NCBI GenBank assembly: GCA_040383485.1
Contig: JBEIDK010000030.1
Span: 1 to 28,313, forward strand
Length of the DNA: 28,313 nucleotides
Reading direction: 5' to 3'
Source: JBEIDK01 sp040383485
GTDB taxonomy: Bacteria; Bacteroidota; Bacteroidia; UBA4408
The notes beneath the pieces were generated by a model. The model saw only the letters and a list, made by a program, of their open reading frames with translations. It was not told the origin of the DNA and made no database searches. Below are positions 9,593 to 17,673 of this stretch, one piece after another (position 1 is the stretch's first letter; every line of letters begins with the position of its first letter). Made by a program: the position numbers and the translations under genes.

Positions 9593-10856
9593 CTAACTGA
9601 TTACTTCTGCTACCTTTTATTAGAATATCTGCATCTTTTATTTCGTTTTTTTGTAAATAATCTGAGATGCTCTCAAGGGATTCAAATTTGATAATAGCAG
9701 CATTTGTATTAATTTTTTCGAAGTTTTTCCCAACTAAAAACACCCTATTAAATTTTTTATTGGTAACATTATTTACTAAATTTTGATGTTCAATTTCAGA
9801 GGCTTCCCCTAACTCATTCATAACTCCTAATATCACAATTTTATTTTCTGAATTTATTGAATTGAAATTTTCAATTGCGGCTTCCATGCTGCTTGGATTG
9901 GCGTTGTATGCATCTAAAAAAATTGAGTTATATTTTGTTTTCACTAATTGAGAACGATTATTATCTGACTCATAACTTTCTATGGCTTGAATAATATCAG
10001 TGGTTTTTACTTTAAAATATTCGCCTATTGAAACAGCTGCCAGAATATTATAGAAGTTGTATTTACCACTTAGTTTAGAATTTAAATTAGTAGTAATTCC
10101 TTGATGTAAAAACTCTGAAATAATAGTAGGACTTTCTTGAATGAGTGTTCCGGAAATATTGCATTTAGAATTAGTGCCATAGGTACATAAATCAATTCCT
10201 TTCGAAAGCCTCATTAACAAGTCATTATCACCATTAACAAAAAGTAATCCATTTGATTTTCTAATGTTTTTATAAAGCTCAGATTTTCCTTTTATTACAC
10301 CTTCTTCTCCTCCAAAACCTTCAAGATGTGCTTTGCCAATATTTGTAATTAGGCCATAATTAGGCTCGCAAATATTTGATAGCATTTCAATTTCACCTTG
10401 GTGATTAGCACCCATTTCAATAACACCAATTTCGTGTTCTTTATTCATACTAAGTAATGAAAGTGGAACACCAATATGGTTATTCAAATTACCATTGGTA
10501 GCAAAGGTCTTGTATCTTTTTTGAAGCACCCTTGCAACCAATTCCTTGGTTGTGGTTTTACCATTACTACCTGTAATACCAATGATTGGAATGTTAAGAT
10601 ACTTTCGGTGATAGTTTGCAAGTTTTTGTAAGGTTTCTAATACGTCGTTAACCTTTATTATTTTAGAATTATTATAATCGCCTTCATCAATAAAAGAATA
10701 CGAACAACCCAACTCTAGCGCCTTTTCGGCAAACAAATTTCCATTAAAATTTGAGCCTTTTAAAGCAAAATAAATTGCGTTTTCCTTAATACTTCTTGTA
10801 TCGGTGCATATTGCATTACAGCTTATAAAAAGCTTATGAATTTCTTCTATACTCAT
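9570..10856 (-). CDS. murF: UDP-N-acetylmuramoyl-tripeptide--D-alanyl-D-alanine ligase
   Basis: Catalyses the ATP-dependent addition of D-Ala-D-Ala to UDP-MurNAc-tripeptide, the last cytoplasmic step of the peptidoglycan precursor. At 428 residues it is close to the usual ~450. The N-terminal substrate-binding domain carries CTDTRSI (18-24). The ATP-binding loop is GITGSNGKTT (93-102), followed by TNGNLNNHIGVPL (119-131), which is diagnostic of MurF over MurC/D/E. EMGANHQGEI (147-156), the carbamylated-Lys region GKSELY (190-195) and the C-terminal LDAYNANPSSM (314-324) complete the picture. The gene stands alone, convergent with the rho unit and divergent from the MFS gene across a 68-nt gap in which I saw no consensus promoter. 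Confidence 0.97.
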   Translation of the reverse strand: MSIEEIHKLFISCNAICTDTRSIKENAIYFALKGSNFNGNLFAEKALELGCSYSFIDEGDYNNSKIIKVNDVLETLQKLANYHRKYLNIPIIGITGSNGKTTTKELVARVLQKRYKTFATNGNLNNHIGVPLSLLSMNKEHEIGVIEMGANHQGEIEMLSNICEPNYGLITNIGKAHLEGFGGEEGVIKGKSELYKNIRKSNGLLFVNGDNDLLMRLSKGIDLCTYGTNSKCNISGTLIQESPTIISEFLHQGITTNLNSKLSGKYNFYNILAAVSIGEYFKVKTTDIIQAIESYESDNNRSQLVKTKYNSIFLDAYNANPSSMEAAIENFNSINSENKIVILGVMNELGEASEIEHQNLVNNVTNKKFNRVFLVGKNFEKINTNAAIIKFESLESISDYLQKNEIKDADILIKGSRSNQLEKLVQYL

Positions 10857-10924
10857 GCAACAATAATAAAACTTTTTAGGCTTATTTTAGGTACTAAGTT
10901 TTATTATCATTGTAAAAAAAAAAT

Positions 10925-12151
10925 ATGAAGGGCAAGAATGTTACATTTCCAATTTTCTTAACAGTATTTCTAGATATGTTGGGGGTTGGAATAATTATAC
11001 CAATTATTCCTAGCCTTTTCCTTGATTTTAACAACGGATTTTTGCCTTCAGATTTTAGTATGCAAAATAGAAATATCTTATTAGGTTTTTTATTAGCTAC
11101 TTATTCTTTTGCACAATTTTTTGGTTCGCCAGTACTCGGCGCCTTAAGCGACAATAAAGGACGAAAGCCAATATTAACCATATCACTTATTGGAACCATG
11201 ATTGGTTATTTGCTTTTTGCCGTAGGCTTACAAATGCAAAGTGTTTTAATTCTTTTTTTTAGTAGGTTACTTGATGGATTTACTGGAGGTAATATTTCAA
11301 TAGCATTCAGTGTAATTTCTGATGTTAGTGATGAGAAAAGCAAAGCAAAGAATTTTGGAATGGTTGGAGCGGCTTTTGGATTAGGCTTTATTCTAGGACC
11401 ATATATTGGAGGCAAGTTAGCTGATCCGAATATTATTAGTTGGTTTAATATAAAAACACCTTTTTATTTCGCGGCTCTACTTAGCCTATTAAATATTATT
11501 TCGGTAAAATTTAATTTGCCCGAAACATTAGAGTCTAAGAATAATAAAAAAATAAATTTTAATACAGGTTTCAAAAATATTTCAGAAGCATTTTCATTAC
11601 CTCATCTTAGAAAGATTTTTGTTACTGTATTTCTAATTACCTTAGGATTTAATTTCTTCACTACTTTCTTCCAAGTGTTTTGTTTTCATAGGTACCATTG
11701 GAACATTTCAGAAATTGGCGACTTTTTCGCATATATTGGTTTATGGATTGTTATTGCTCAAGCTGCTTTAATTAGACCATTAACAAAGCGATTTAAGAGT
11801 TTACAAATTTTAAAAGTTACCTTATTTGTTTTGTCTATTGCATTGGTTATGGTTATAGTTCCCGACAAGCCAATTTATGCTTTTTTAATCGCTCCTTTTA
11901 TTGCGCTATCTCAAGGTATCAGTGGTCCAAATATAACCAGTATAGTTTCTGGGTCTGCGTTGCCTCATGAACAAGGCAAAATATTAGGTATCAACCAATC
12001 CGTTTCATCACTAGCTATGACAATACCGCCAATAATCGCCGGATTCGCAACTAATGTAAGCGAAAACTTACCTTGTATATTAGCATCCATTTTTACATTT
12101 TTTGGTTGGTTAATTCTTAATACAATTAAGCCTAAGGTTGCAAATGCATAG
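10925..12151 (+). CDS. TetA-like major facilitator superfamily transporter
   Basis: A 408-residue inner-membrane protein with the 12 hydrophobic segments expected of the DHA1/TCR-Tet branch. Segment one has LDMLGVGIIIPIIPSL. The loop between segments two and three has the MFS motif A form GALSDNKGRKPIL (near residue 73), and segment five carries the GAAFGLGFILGPYIGG motif C pattern typical of drug:H+ antiporters. Family members export tetracycline or other small molecules, but the substrate cannot be read from the sequence, and a chromosomal single copy beside rsmE argues against a dedicated resistance gene. The last 8 nt overlap rsmE, so the two are translationally coupled. Confidence 0.9.
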   Translation: MKGKNVTFPIFLTVFLDMLGVGIIIPIIPSLFLDFNNGFLPSDFSMQNRNILLGFLLATYSFAQFFGSPVLGALSDNKGRKPILTISLIGTMIGYLLFAVGLQMQSVLILFFSRLLDGFTGGNISIAFSVISDVSDEKSKAKNFGMVGAAFGLGFILGPYIGGKLADPNIISWFNIKTPFYFAALLSLLNIISVKFNLPETLESKNNKKINFNTGFKNISEAFSLPHLRKIFVTVFLITLGFNFFTTFFQVFCFHRYHWNISEIGDFFAYIGLWIVIAQAALIRPLTKRFKSLQILKVTLFVLSIALVMVIVPDKPIYAFLIAPFIALSQGISGPNITSIVSGSALPHEQGKILGINQSVSSLAMTIPPIIAGFATNVSENLPCILASIFTFFGWLILNTIKPKVANA

Positions 12152-12842
12152 ATTTTATATTTCAAATTCGATTGATTCGATAAATGTTTTAAGTGATGAG
12201 GAATCGTCACATGCCATAAGAGTGTTAAGGTTGAATTTAAATGATGTAATTATTTTGCTTGATGGCAATGGAAAAGCTTATGAGGCATCTATCATAGACG
12301 CAAGTCCTAAAAAATGCGTTGTTAAATTGTTAGAAAATATAATTGTTGAGGAGCCAGCAAAAAGTAGTTTGCATATTGCTATTGCTCTAACCAAAAACAT
12401 TGACCGTTTTGAATGGTTTGTTGAAAAAGCAACTGAAATAGGTATATCCGAAATTACTCCAATAATTACAAGTCAATCTGAGAGAAGAAACCTCAATCAA
12501 GATAGAATAAAAAAGATTTTAGTTTCGGCAATGAAACAATCAAAAAGACTTTTTATCCCTAAACTTAATGACCTTATTAAGTTTGATACCTTCATTCTTA
12601 AAACTGAAAATTTACATTCTCAAAAATTTATAGCTCATTGTCTTGAAAATGAAAAGAAGAGTTTCGCAAAGTTGATAGATAGAAGTTTAGATTGTATAAT
12701 TTTAATTGGGCCTGAAGGTGATTTTAATGAATCTGAAATTAATTTATCAATCAGTAAATCCTTCATTCCTGTATCATTTGGCAATGCTAGATTAAGAACT
12801 GAGACGGCAGGCGTATTTGCTACAAGTATTTTTAATCAATAG
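12144..12842 (+). CDS. rsmE: 16S rRNA (uracil(1498)-N(3))-methyltransferase
   Basis: Methylates N3 of U1498 in 16S rRNA using S-adenosylmethionine. The 232 residues fit the family (about 230-245). The start chosen is ATG 12144 giving MHRFY, the common N-terminus of the family, rather than the in-frame TTG at 12138; it overlaps the MFS stop codon. Visible motifs are the PUA-like N-terminal domain (SHAIRVLRLNLND), the KNIDRFEWFVEKATEIGISEITPI segment of the SPOUT knot, and the SAM-binding GPEGDFNESEI and LRTETAGVFA loops at the C-terminus. Transcription probably comes from upstream of the MFS gene. Confidence 0.96.
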   Translation: MHRFYISNSIDSINVLSDEESSHAIRVLRLNLNDVIILLDGNGKAYEASIIDASPKKCVVKLLENIIVEEPAKSSLHIAIALTKNIDRFEWFVEKATEIGISEITPIITSQSERRNLNQDRIKKILVSAMKQSKRLFIPKLNDLIKFDTFILKTENLHSQKFIAHCLENEKKSFAKLIDRSLDCIILIGPEGDFNESEINLSISKSFIPVSFGNARLRTETAGVFATSIFNQ

Positions 12843-12889
12843 GCTTATTATCTTTTATTTTATTCACAAAACTTGCTTAACAAATCTTA

Positions 12890-12920
12890 TTTGTTTAAAA
12901 TTTTTAATCAATTAGTTTTG
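12890..12920 (+). promoter_or_regulatory. Bacteroidota-type promoter for the thioredoxin gene
   Basis: TTTG at 12890-12893 and TAGTTTTG at 12913-12920, separated by 19 bp, match the -33 TTTG / -7 TAnnTTTG consensus of the Bacteroidota primary sigma factor. Transcription would start near 12927, about 14 nt before the ATG at 12941. This short leader fits the absence of a Shine-Dalgarno sequence. Confidence 0.6.
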
Positions 12921-12940
12921 TCAAAAATAATAGTAATAAC

Positions 12941-13477
12941 ATGAAAAAAATTAATGTTTTAATTGTATGTGCTGCTGTAACTTTTGCCATTTTTGGTTTT
13001 ACAAAAGTCAATACTGCTCCGGAAATTGGATTAAATATTGGTAACAAAGCTCCTGAATTAAATTTTAAAAAACCTGATGGAACTAACTTAAGTTTAGCAA
13101 AGGTGAATAAAGGTAATGTTGTATTAATAGATTTTTGGGCATCTTGGTGTGGCCCTTGCCGTATGGAAAATCCAGCAGTTGTAAGAGCTTATAATACTTT
13201 TAAAGAAAAGAAATTTAAAGGAGCAAAGGGTTTTACCATTTATAGCGTATCGCTTGACCAAAAAAAGGAAGCTTGGCTTGCAGCAATTAAAAAAGATGGT
13301 TTAACTTGGGATAATCATGTATGTGATTTTGGTGGTTGGAATTCTGTTGCAGCTGCACAATATGGTGTCAGTTCAATACCAACAAATTATTTGATTGATG
13401 CAAATGGAGTTATTGTTGCAAAGGCACTTAGAGGAGCCGATTTAGAAAGAGAACTAGAGAAACTCGTTAAGAAATAA
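12941..13477 (+). CDS. TlpA/ResA-like periplasmic thioredoxin
   Basis: A 178-residue thiol-disulfide oxidoreductase. An N-terminal hydrophobic segment (about 4-21) is a signal peptide or anchor without a lipobox Cys at the cleavage point, so export to the periplasm is expected. The thioredoxin fold follows: APELNFKKPDG (AhpC/TSA-like start), VVLIDFWASWCGPCRMENP with the active-site pair Cys70 and Cys73, and the cis-Pro loop SSIPTNYLIDANG near 148-160. Family members reduce disulfides, for example in cytochrome c maturation; the actual partner here is unknown. It is monocistronic, with its own promoter upstream and a strong terminator behind. Confidence 0.92.
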   Translation: MKKINVLIVCAAVTFAIFGFTKVNTAPEIGLNIGNKAPELNFKKPDGTNLSLAKVNKGNVVLIDFWASWCGPCRMENPAVVRAYNTFKEKKFKGAKGFTIYSVSLDQKKEAWLAAIKKDGLTWDNHVCDFGGWNSVAAAQYGVSSIPTNYLIDANGVIVAKALRGADLERELEKLVKK

Positions 13478-13496
13478 TAATATAAATTTTATATTC

Positions 13497-13530
13497 AAAC
13501 TCTGGTGAATTTTCACCAGAGTTTTTTTTT
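13497..13530 (+). terminator. Rho-independent terminator after the thioredoxin gene
   Basis: A 13-nt arm AAACTCTGGTGAA (13497-13509) is complementary to 13512-13524; the practical stem is CTCTGGTGA/TCACCAGAG with a 4-nt loop. It ends in a 9-nt T run (13522-13530), 20 nt after the stop codon. Confidence 0.9.
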
Positions 13531-13551
13531 GAATTTAACAAAGTTTTTACC

Positions 13552-14793
13552 TTGACTTCAAAGCATCATTTATTAATAATTGGTTCAGTATGGCCAGAAC
13601 CTAAGTCATCTGCTGCAGGCGTTAGAATGATGCAATTAATCCATTTGTTTTTAGGTCAAGGTTGGAAAATCACCTATTGCAGTGATGCTAATGTGAGCGA
13701 TTTTATGTTCAATATAGAATCAATTGGAATCGATAAATTTAATATAGAACTCAATAGCGACAGTTTTAATGTTTTTTTAAAATCTATTAATCCAAGCATT
13801 GTATTATTTGACCGCTATATTACGGAGGAAAAATATGGATGGAGAGTTGCAGAAAACAAACCAAATGCGTTAAGAATTCTAGATACTGAAGACTTGCATT
13901 GTTTAAGATATGCAAGGCAGTTTGCTTTTAAAAAAGGCAGATATATTGAAGATTCTGATTTGTATTCTGATTACGCAAAAAGAGAAATAGCAAGCATCAT
14001 GCGTTCTGATATTTCATTAATAATATCAGAATTTGAAATGGAAATTTTAAAGGAGAAGTTTAATGTTCCTCAACAACAAATTTACTATTTGCCATTCCTA
14101 TTAAAATCAATTGATAAGTCTTATCTCAGTCTATTACCAACTTTTGAAGAAAGGAAAAATTTTATTTTTATTGGAAATTTTTTGCATGAACCTAATTGGG
14201 ATGCTGTTCAATATTTAAAGACTGAAATTTGGCCAAAAATTCACTCTCAATTACCAAACGTTTCGTTGAATATTTTTGGAGCGTATCCTACTGAAAAAGT
14301 GTTGAAATTAAATAGCCCGAAATCTAGCTTTTTTATTAAAGGTAGAGCAGAGGATGTTTTTACAGAAATGAAAAATGCCAGAATTTGTCTAGCTCCTTTA
14401 AGATTCGGCGCGGGTATAAAAGGTAAGCTCATTGATGCTATGATTTGCGGTACTCCAAGCATTACAACAAAAATTGGCGCAGAAGGTATTAATAATACTT
14501 TTAGTTGGCCAGGAACAATAGCTGACAATCCTAATGATTTTGTAAAAGCTGCAATTAATCATTATTTTAATAAAGAACTTTGGATAGCGGCGCAGAAAAA
14601 TGGTATAGATGTTATAAATAACAGATTCAATTCTAAATTATTCAAAACTAAGTTTTTAGAAAAGATAACTGAGATAATAAATAATTTAGAATATTTCAGA
14701 GCAAAAAACTTTATGGGTGCAATGCTATTATATCAAACAGCTAATGCAACAAAGTATATGTCGAAATGGATTCAAGAAAAGAATAATAAATAG
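13552..14793 (+). CDS. Glycosyltransferase, GT4-like
   Basis: A 413-residue GT-B-fold enzyme, predicted to move a sugar from a nucleotide donor to a glycan or lipid acceptor in the cytoplasm. The N-terminal Rossmann start is LLIIGSVWPEPKSSAAGVRMMQ. The C-terminal donor-binding half contains FIFIGNFLHEPNWDAVQYL, a LNIFGAYP strand and the RFGAGIKGKLIDAMICGTP segment (about 285-303). Its Lys and acidic residues correspond to the EX7E region of GT4 enzymes. The only start that keeps the first beta strand is TTG 13552; the next ATG (13627) would remove it. No Shine-Dalgarno is present and the start lies 21 nt beyond the previous terminator. It stands alone rather than in a polysaccharide cluster, so acceptor and pathway are unknown. 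A direct repeat begins 70 nt after its stop. Confidence 0.85.
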   Translation: MTSKHHLLIIGSVWPEPKSSAAGVRMMQLIHLFLGQGWKITYCSDANVSDFMFNIESIGIDKFNIELNSDSFNVFLKSINPSIVLFDRYITEEKYGWRVAENKPNALRILDTEDLHCLRYARQFAFKKGRYIEDSDLYSDYAKREIASIMRSDISLIISEFEMEILKEKFNVPQQQIYYLPFLLKSIDKSYLSLLPTFEERKNFIFIGNFLHEPNWDAVQYLKTEIWPKIHSQLPNVSLNIFGAYPTEKVLKLNSPKSSFFIKGRAEDVFTEMKNARICLAPLRFGAGIKGKLIDAMICGTPSITTKIGAEGINNTFSWPGTIADNPNDFVKAAINHYFNKELWIAAQKNGIDVINNRFNSKLFKTKFLEKITEIINNLEYFRAKNFMGAMLLYQTANATKYMSKWIQEKNNK

Positions 14794-14862
14794 ATTATTG
14801 TCATTTTATTGTTGTAACTTTTTAGACTATAAGTTTGGTTGTACTTTATCTTTTATTTTAAG

Positions 14863-15165
14863 TTTCTTTCTATTCTTAATAGTATTTGGCAAGTCTCAAA
14901 CTTTTAAAGTGCTACTCCACCTGGCATCTTCTTTTTTTTTATTCTTTGATTTAACTACTGTCTATTTTCAGAATACAGAGTTATGCGAATTTTATCTCTA
15001 TGCAGAATTATTTTTGCTAACCAATTCATGGTTTTCGAAAATTATATTTACAAAAACATCTTTTTAAAGAGATTTGAGCTGAAGTAAATAAAGTATCATT
15101 TTGTTTTGATTATAAAGCTTTTATTAATTTCGCACTATGTTCTTATAATGATAAAGTTTGATGCT
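14863..15165 (+). repeat. Long direct repeat, copy 1
   Basis: About 303 bp that recurs at 17674-17975 in the same orientation with scattered substitutions and one 1-nt length difference; identity by eye is in the high 80s percent. A 51-bp core (15017-15067) is identical in both copies. It contains AACCA/TGGTT arms and the palindrome TTTTCGAAAA (15032-15041). No reading frame is conserved between the copies on the + strand: a 116-codon frame here is closed by TAA early in copy 2. It fills most of the gene-free stretch after the glycosyltransferase; 14794-14862 shows nothing. Confidence 0.9.
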
Positions 15166-15271
15166 AAATGCAAAACTTAGGAGTAATATTATTTTTTCAT
15201 TGTTTTGAATTTATATTGTCGCTTATTATTTTCGGTTTTAAGCATCCCCGGCTGCGGTCATGTTTTTTTTA

Positions 15272-15381
15272 GCTGACCATTAATGGTTTGGGTATGCAAC
15301 GAATGGATTTTCTGAACTGCAAAATTGGCCAAAGTAGCAATGCTTTTCGAGAACAAAAAACTTGAAGTAACCAATGTTAGC
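15272..15381. other. attC-like imperfect hairpin
   Basis: Left arm GCTGACCATTAATGGTT (15272-15288) is the imperfect reverse complement of the right arm AACCAATGTTAGC (15369-15381), with the extra bases all on the left arm. Further inward, CGAA and TTCG can pair, and a TTGGCCAA palindrome sits in the middle. The span of 110 bp, the GCTRAC...GTTAGC ends and the one-sided bulges resemble integron attC sites (RYYYAAC...GTTRRRY), though neither end box fits that consensus perfectly. It abuts the stop codon of the sensor gene (15383). It also contains a perfect palindrome, ACCATTAATGGT (15276-15287). Confidence 0.4.
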
Positions 15382-15382
15382 A

Positions 15383-16498
15383 CTATGTTTTATACCTATT
15401 GTTATGCCTAGTTATTTTTAATTTTTTTTCCGAATATACCTCATTTAATTTGCGGGTAAATTCCTCTAATTCCTCTGAGACTGTTTTTATATAGCCAGAA
15501 TACTCTTTTAGCTTTTCAATAGATAGCTCATGTTCTAATTCTAGTAAGTTTGTAATTCCCAGAATTGTAGTTATTGGTCTACGTAAAACGTGAGAGATAT
15601 CGAACGCAATTTGTTCAAGGGTGTCTTTGTAATGAATATGATGTGTAACGTCTGTAAATGCCCCATATATTATTGTTTTTCCATTTTTAATTTTGTGTGG
15701 TTGTCCATCTATTGCATACCAATCATAACCTGAGACACTTTTAACTCTATATTCATGGTAAAGCTTTTCCTCGTTTTCTATTGAAAGTGCGATAGCATCT
15801 TTTAAAGGTAGAATATCATCGGGATGAATCAGCGAAAAAGCAATACTTGGGTTTTTAATCAATTCATCTAGGTTTATGTCAGGATATATTTTTTTCATGC
15901 CTGCGCTTAGAAATGCGAATTTCATGACACCTGAATTGGAAACTACTAGTTCAAAAATCCCTAGTGGAATATTCTCTGTAATTTTAACCAATCTATCAAT
16001 GTTTAATTTGGCAGATGTATTGAGTTTCTTAAAAATCTTTTGGGTCTCAATTTTATGCATCACTTCTCGGGCAAGAATTTGAAGGGCTCTCTCTTGGTCT
16101 TTGGTAAACTCCCTTGGTTTTCTGTCTATAATACACAAGGTGCCTAAAACATTATTTCTCTTTGTAACCAAAGGAGCGCCAGCATAAAAACGAATGTGAG
16201 GATCATCTAAAACTAATTTATTTTTAATAAATCGTTGATCTTTAAAAGTGTCATTTACTACCAGCACTTCATTTGGTTTATGTAATGTATGTTGGCAAAA
16301 GGAATCTTCAATTTTAGTTTCGCCTACTGAAAGCCCTTTGTTTGATTTAAACCATTGCCGTTTGTCATCTAATATGGTAATTAATGCTATAGGAGTACCA
16401 CATATTATTGAGGCAAGTTCCGTAATATCGTCTAGGTCCTTTTCTGGTTGGGTGTCAAAAAGTTTATAAGAATTAACATCTTCTAATCTATTTTTCAT
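15383..16498 (-). CDS. GAF-PAS-HisKA protein lacking the ATPase domain
   Basis: A 371-residue cytoplasmic sensor-like protein without membrane segments. A GAF domain occupies about 15-155 (start LFDTQPEKDLDDITELAS, CQHTLHKPNEVLVVNDT, FYAGAPLVTKRNNVLGTLCIID). A PAS_3-type domain spans about 175-290 (LSAGMKKIYPD, IHPDDILPL, WYAIDGQPHKIKNG). A HisKA-like helical pair follows, with FDISHVLRRPITTILGI carrying candidate phospho-acceptor His303. The protein ends soon after (EELEEFTRKLNEVY) with no N, G1 or G2 boxes, so it cannot phosphorylate itself. It may be a phosphotransfer or scaffolding partner, or a truncated kinase. The final residues (ITRHNNRYKT) run up to the attC-like hairpin and look unlike family sequence. 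It lies between direct repeats, with a dead recombinase 77 nt upstream on the same strand. Confidence 0.85.
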   Translation of the reverse strand: MKNRLEDVNSYKLFDTQPEKDLDDITELASIICGTPIALITILDDKRQWFKSNKGLSVGETKIEDSFCQHTLHKPNEVLVVNDTFKDQRFIKNKLVLDDPHIRFYAGAPLVTKRNNVLGTLCIIDRKPREFTKDQERALQILAREVMHKIETQKIFKKLNTSAKLNIDRLVKITENIPLGIFELVVSNSGVMKFAFLSAGMKKIYPDINLDELIKNPSIAFSLIHPDDILPLKDAIALSIENEEKLYHEYRVKSVSGYDWYAIDGQPHKIKNGKTIIYGAFTDVTHHIHYKDTLEQIAFDISHVLRRPITTILGITNLLELEHELSIEKLKEYSGYIKTVSEELEEFTRKLNEVYSEKKLKITRHNNRYKT

Positions 16499-16574
16499 AT
16501 TTTTTGTTTAGTCAGTCACAACTTACTTATATGGATGATTTTATTTCCTTTTATTTTGTAAATATATCTTTCTA

Positions 16575-17655
16575 TTATAAAGTATCAAATGGACAATTAA
16601 TTCTCTGAAGACTTTTAGTACTTAGATGGGTGAATATCACTGTTGTTTTGCTGCTGCTTTACCAAAAAATTTCTTGTATGTATCTTAAGTCTGTGCCCGC
16701 TACCAATAAATGGGTTGCATAGCAGTGCCTAAGCCAATTTAATGTTGCAGGCTTTTTAATTTTAGATTTTTATTTAAAGCTTGCATAAGTATGCTTACCA
16801 AACTCCTCATCATATTTAATTATTTTATTTTTACCTTCAAGTAACCAAATTTTTTGCTTGTATGCAATATAATAATCACGCAATAGTACTAGGACTTTTT
16901 CTGATAAAGGACTTATTCTATCTTTTCATTTGATAGACGAATGATAATACGTTACGCTTTGAATAAATAACCGTAATCTTTAAGTTTAGTAGTTCACTTC
17001 TCCTTAAACCACAACTGTAAATTATACTCAGCATCGCCTTGAGTTTTTTATTGGGTAGAATAGTCAGTATCTGTTTTATTTCCTCTTTGCTTACTACATT
17101 AGGCAGCAGATATGAGTGCTTTGGACGATGAACTAAATCAATATTTAACTTGGTATCTCTTACTTTGGTATAGTATAATTTTATTGCATTTACAATTTGA
17201 TTTTGATATCATGCACTGAGTTTGTTTTTGAAAAAATAAACTCATTATTAAATCTAATTACATCTACATTATTAATATCTTCAATAGATTTTGATTCGTA
17301 ATATTCTAAGAATACTTGCAAAGCATCATAATAAGTTTTTATGGTCTTTTGGCTGCACCATTTGCTTATTAACCATTGCCTAAGCCCAAATACACTTTAG
17401 TAATTTTATTACAACGCAAAACCCCTTCAAAATATGAAGTAAACTACTCTTTCTCATCTATCATATATTCAATATGATTTATTTGTAAAAGTTAATATTT
17501 TATTGGGATTTGTCGTTTCACCAAAAAACTCTAACGCGTAATTCGGGTATAAACTAAGTATATTTTTAACGTACTCTTATGACGGAAAGTTATTTACTTT
17601 TGGTACTTCGTTTGAAACAGTTTGTGTTTTTGTATTTTTTAAAATTTGATTTAGA
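16575..17655 (-). pseudogene. Decayed XerC/D-like tyrosine recombinase
   Basis: Read on the minus strand in several frames. The core-binding domain is QKTIKTYYDALQVFLEYY (about 17345), continued after a frameshift near 17195 by NQIVNAIKLYYTKVRD and LPNVVSKEEIKQIL. The catalytic domain has IIYSCGLRRSELLNLKI (catalytic Arg kept, about 16990-17030); then, in another frame, KDRISPLSEKVLVLLRDYY (about 16926), ATLNWLRHCYATHLLVAGTD, and after a further shift SKTTVIFTHLSTKSLQRI ending CPFDTL and TAA at 16577-16575. At least three frame changes and several stops break it. The HxxR His is Asn (codon 16737-16739) and the nucleophile Tyr is Phe (codon 16632-16634). 17397-17655 carries protein-like sequence with in-frame stops (VSNEVPKVNNFPS, YVKNILSLYPNYALEFFGET), which may be the N-terminal arm-binding part; this boundary is approximate. 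Confidence 0.88.
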
Positions 17656-17673
17656 ATCTTCTATTATTGCAAA

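Larger units (their letters stand above)
15166..17673. mobile_element. Putative decayed island between the direct repeats
   Basis: About 2.5 kb bracketed by the two copies of the ~300-bp direct repeat. It holds a GAF-PAS-HisKA gene, an attC-like hairpin and a broken tyrosine recombinase, while both flanks are ordinary housekeeping or glycosyltransferase genes. Recombination between the repeats would restore a plain glycosyltransferase-repeat-pgk arrangement. That it was ever mobile is inference from the recombinase and repeats; the exact ends are not defined by short target duplications that I can see. Confidence 0.45.

Noticed and set aside
12138..12143. TTG start two codons upstream of rsmE
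   Set aside because: The ATG at 12144 yields the usual MHRFY start and the coupled overlap with the MFS stop codon.
14717..15067. A 116-codon hydrophobic reading frame overlapping the glycosyltransferase end and repeat copy 1
   Set aside because: It begins inside the glycosyltransferase, its hydrophobicity follows from T-rich DNA, and the same frame is stopped early in repeat copy 2.
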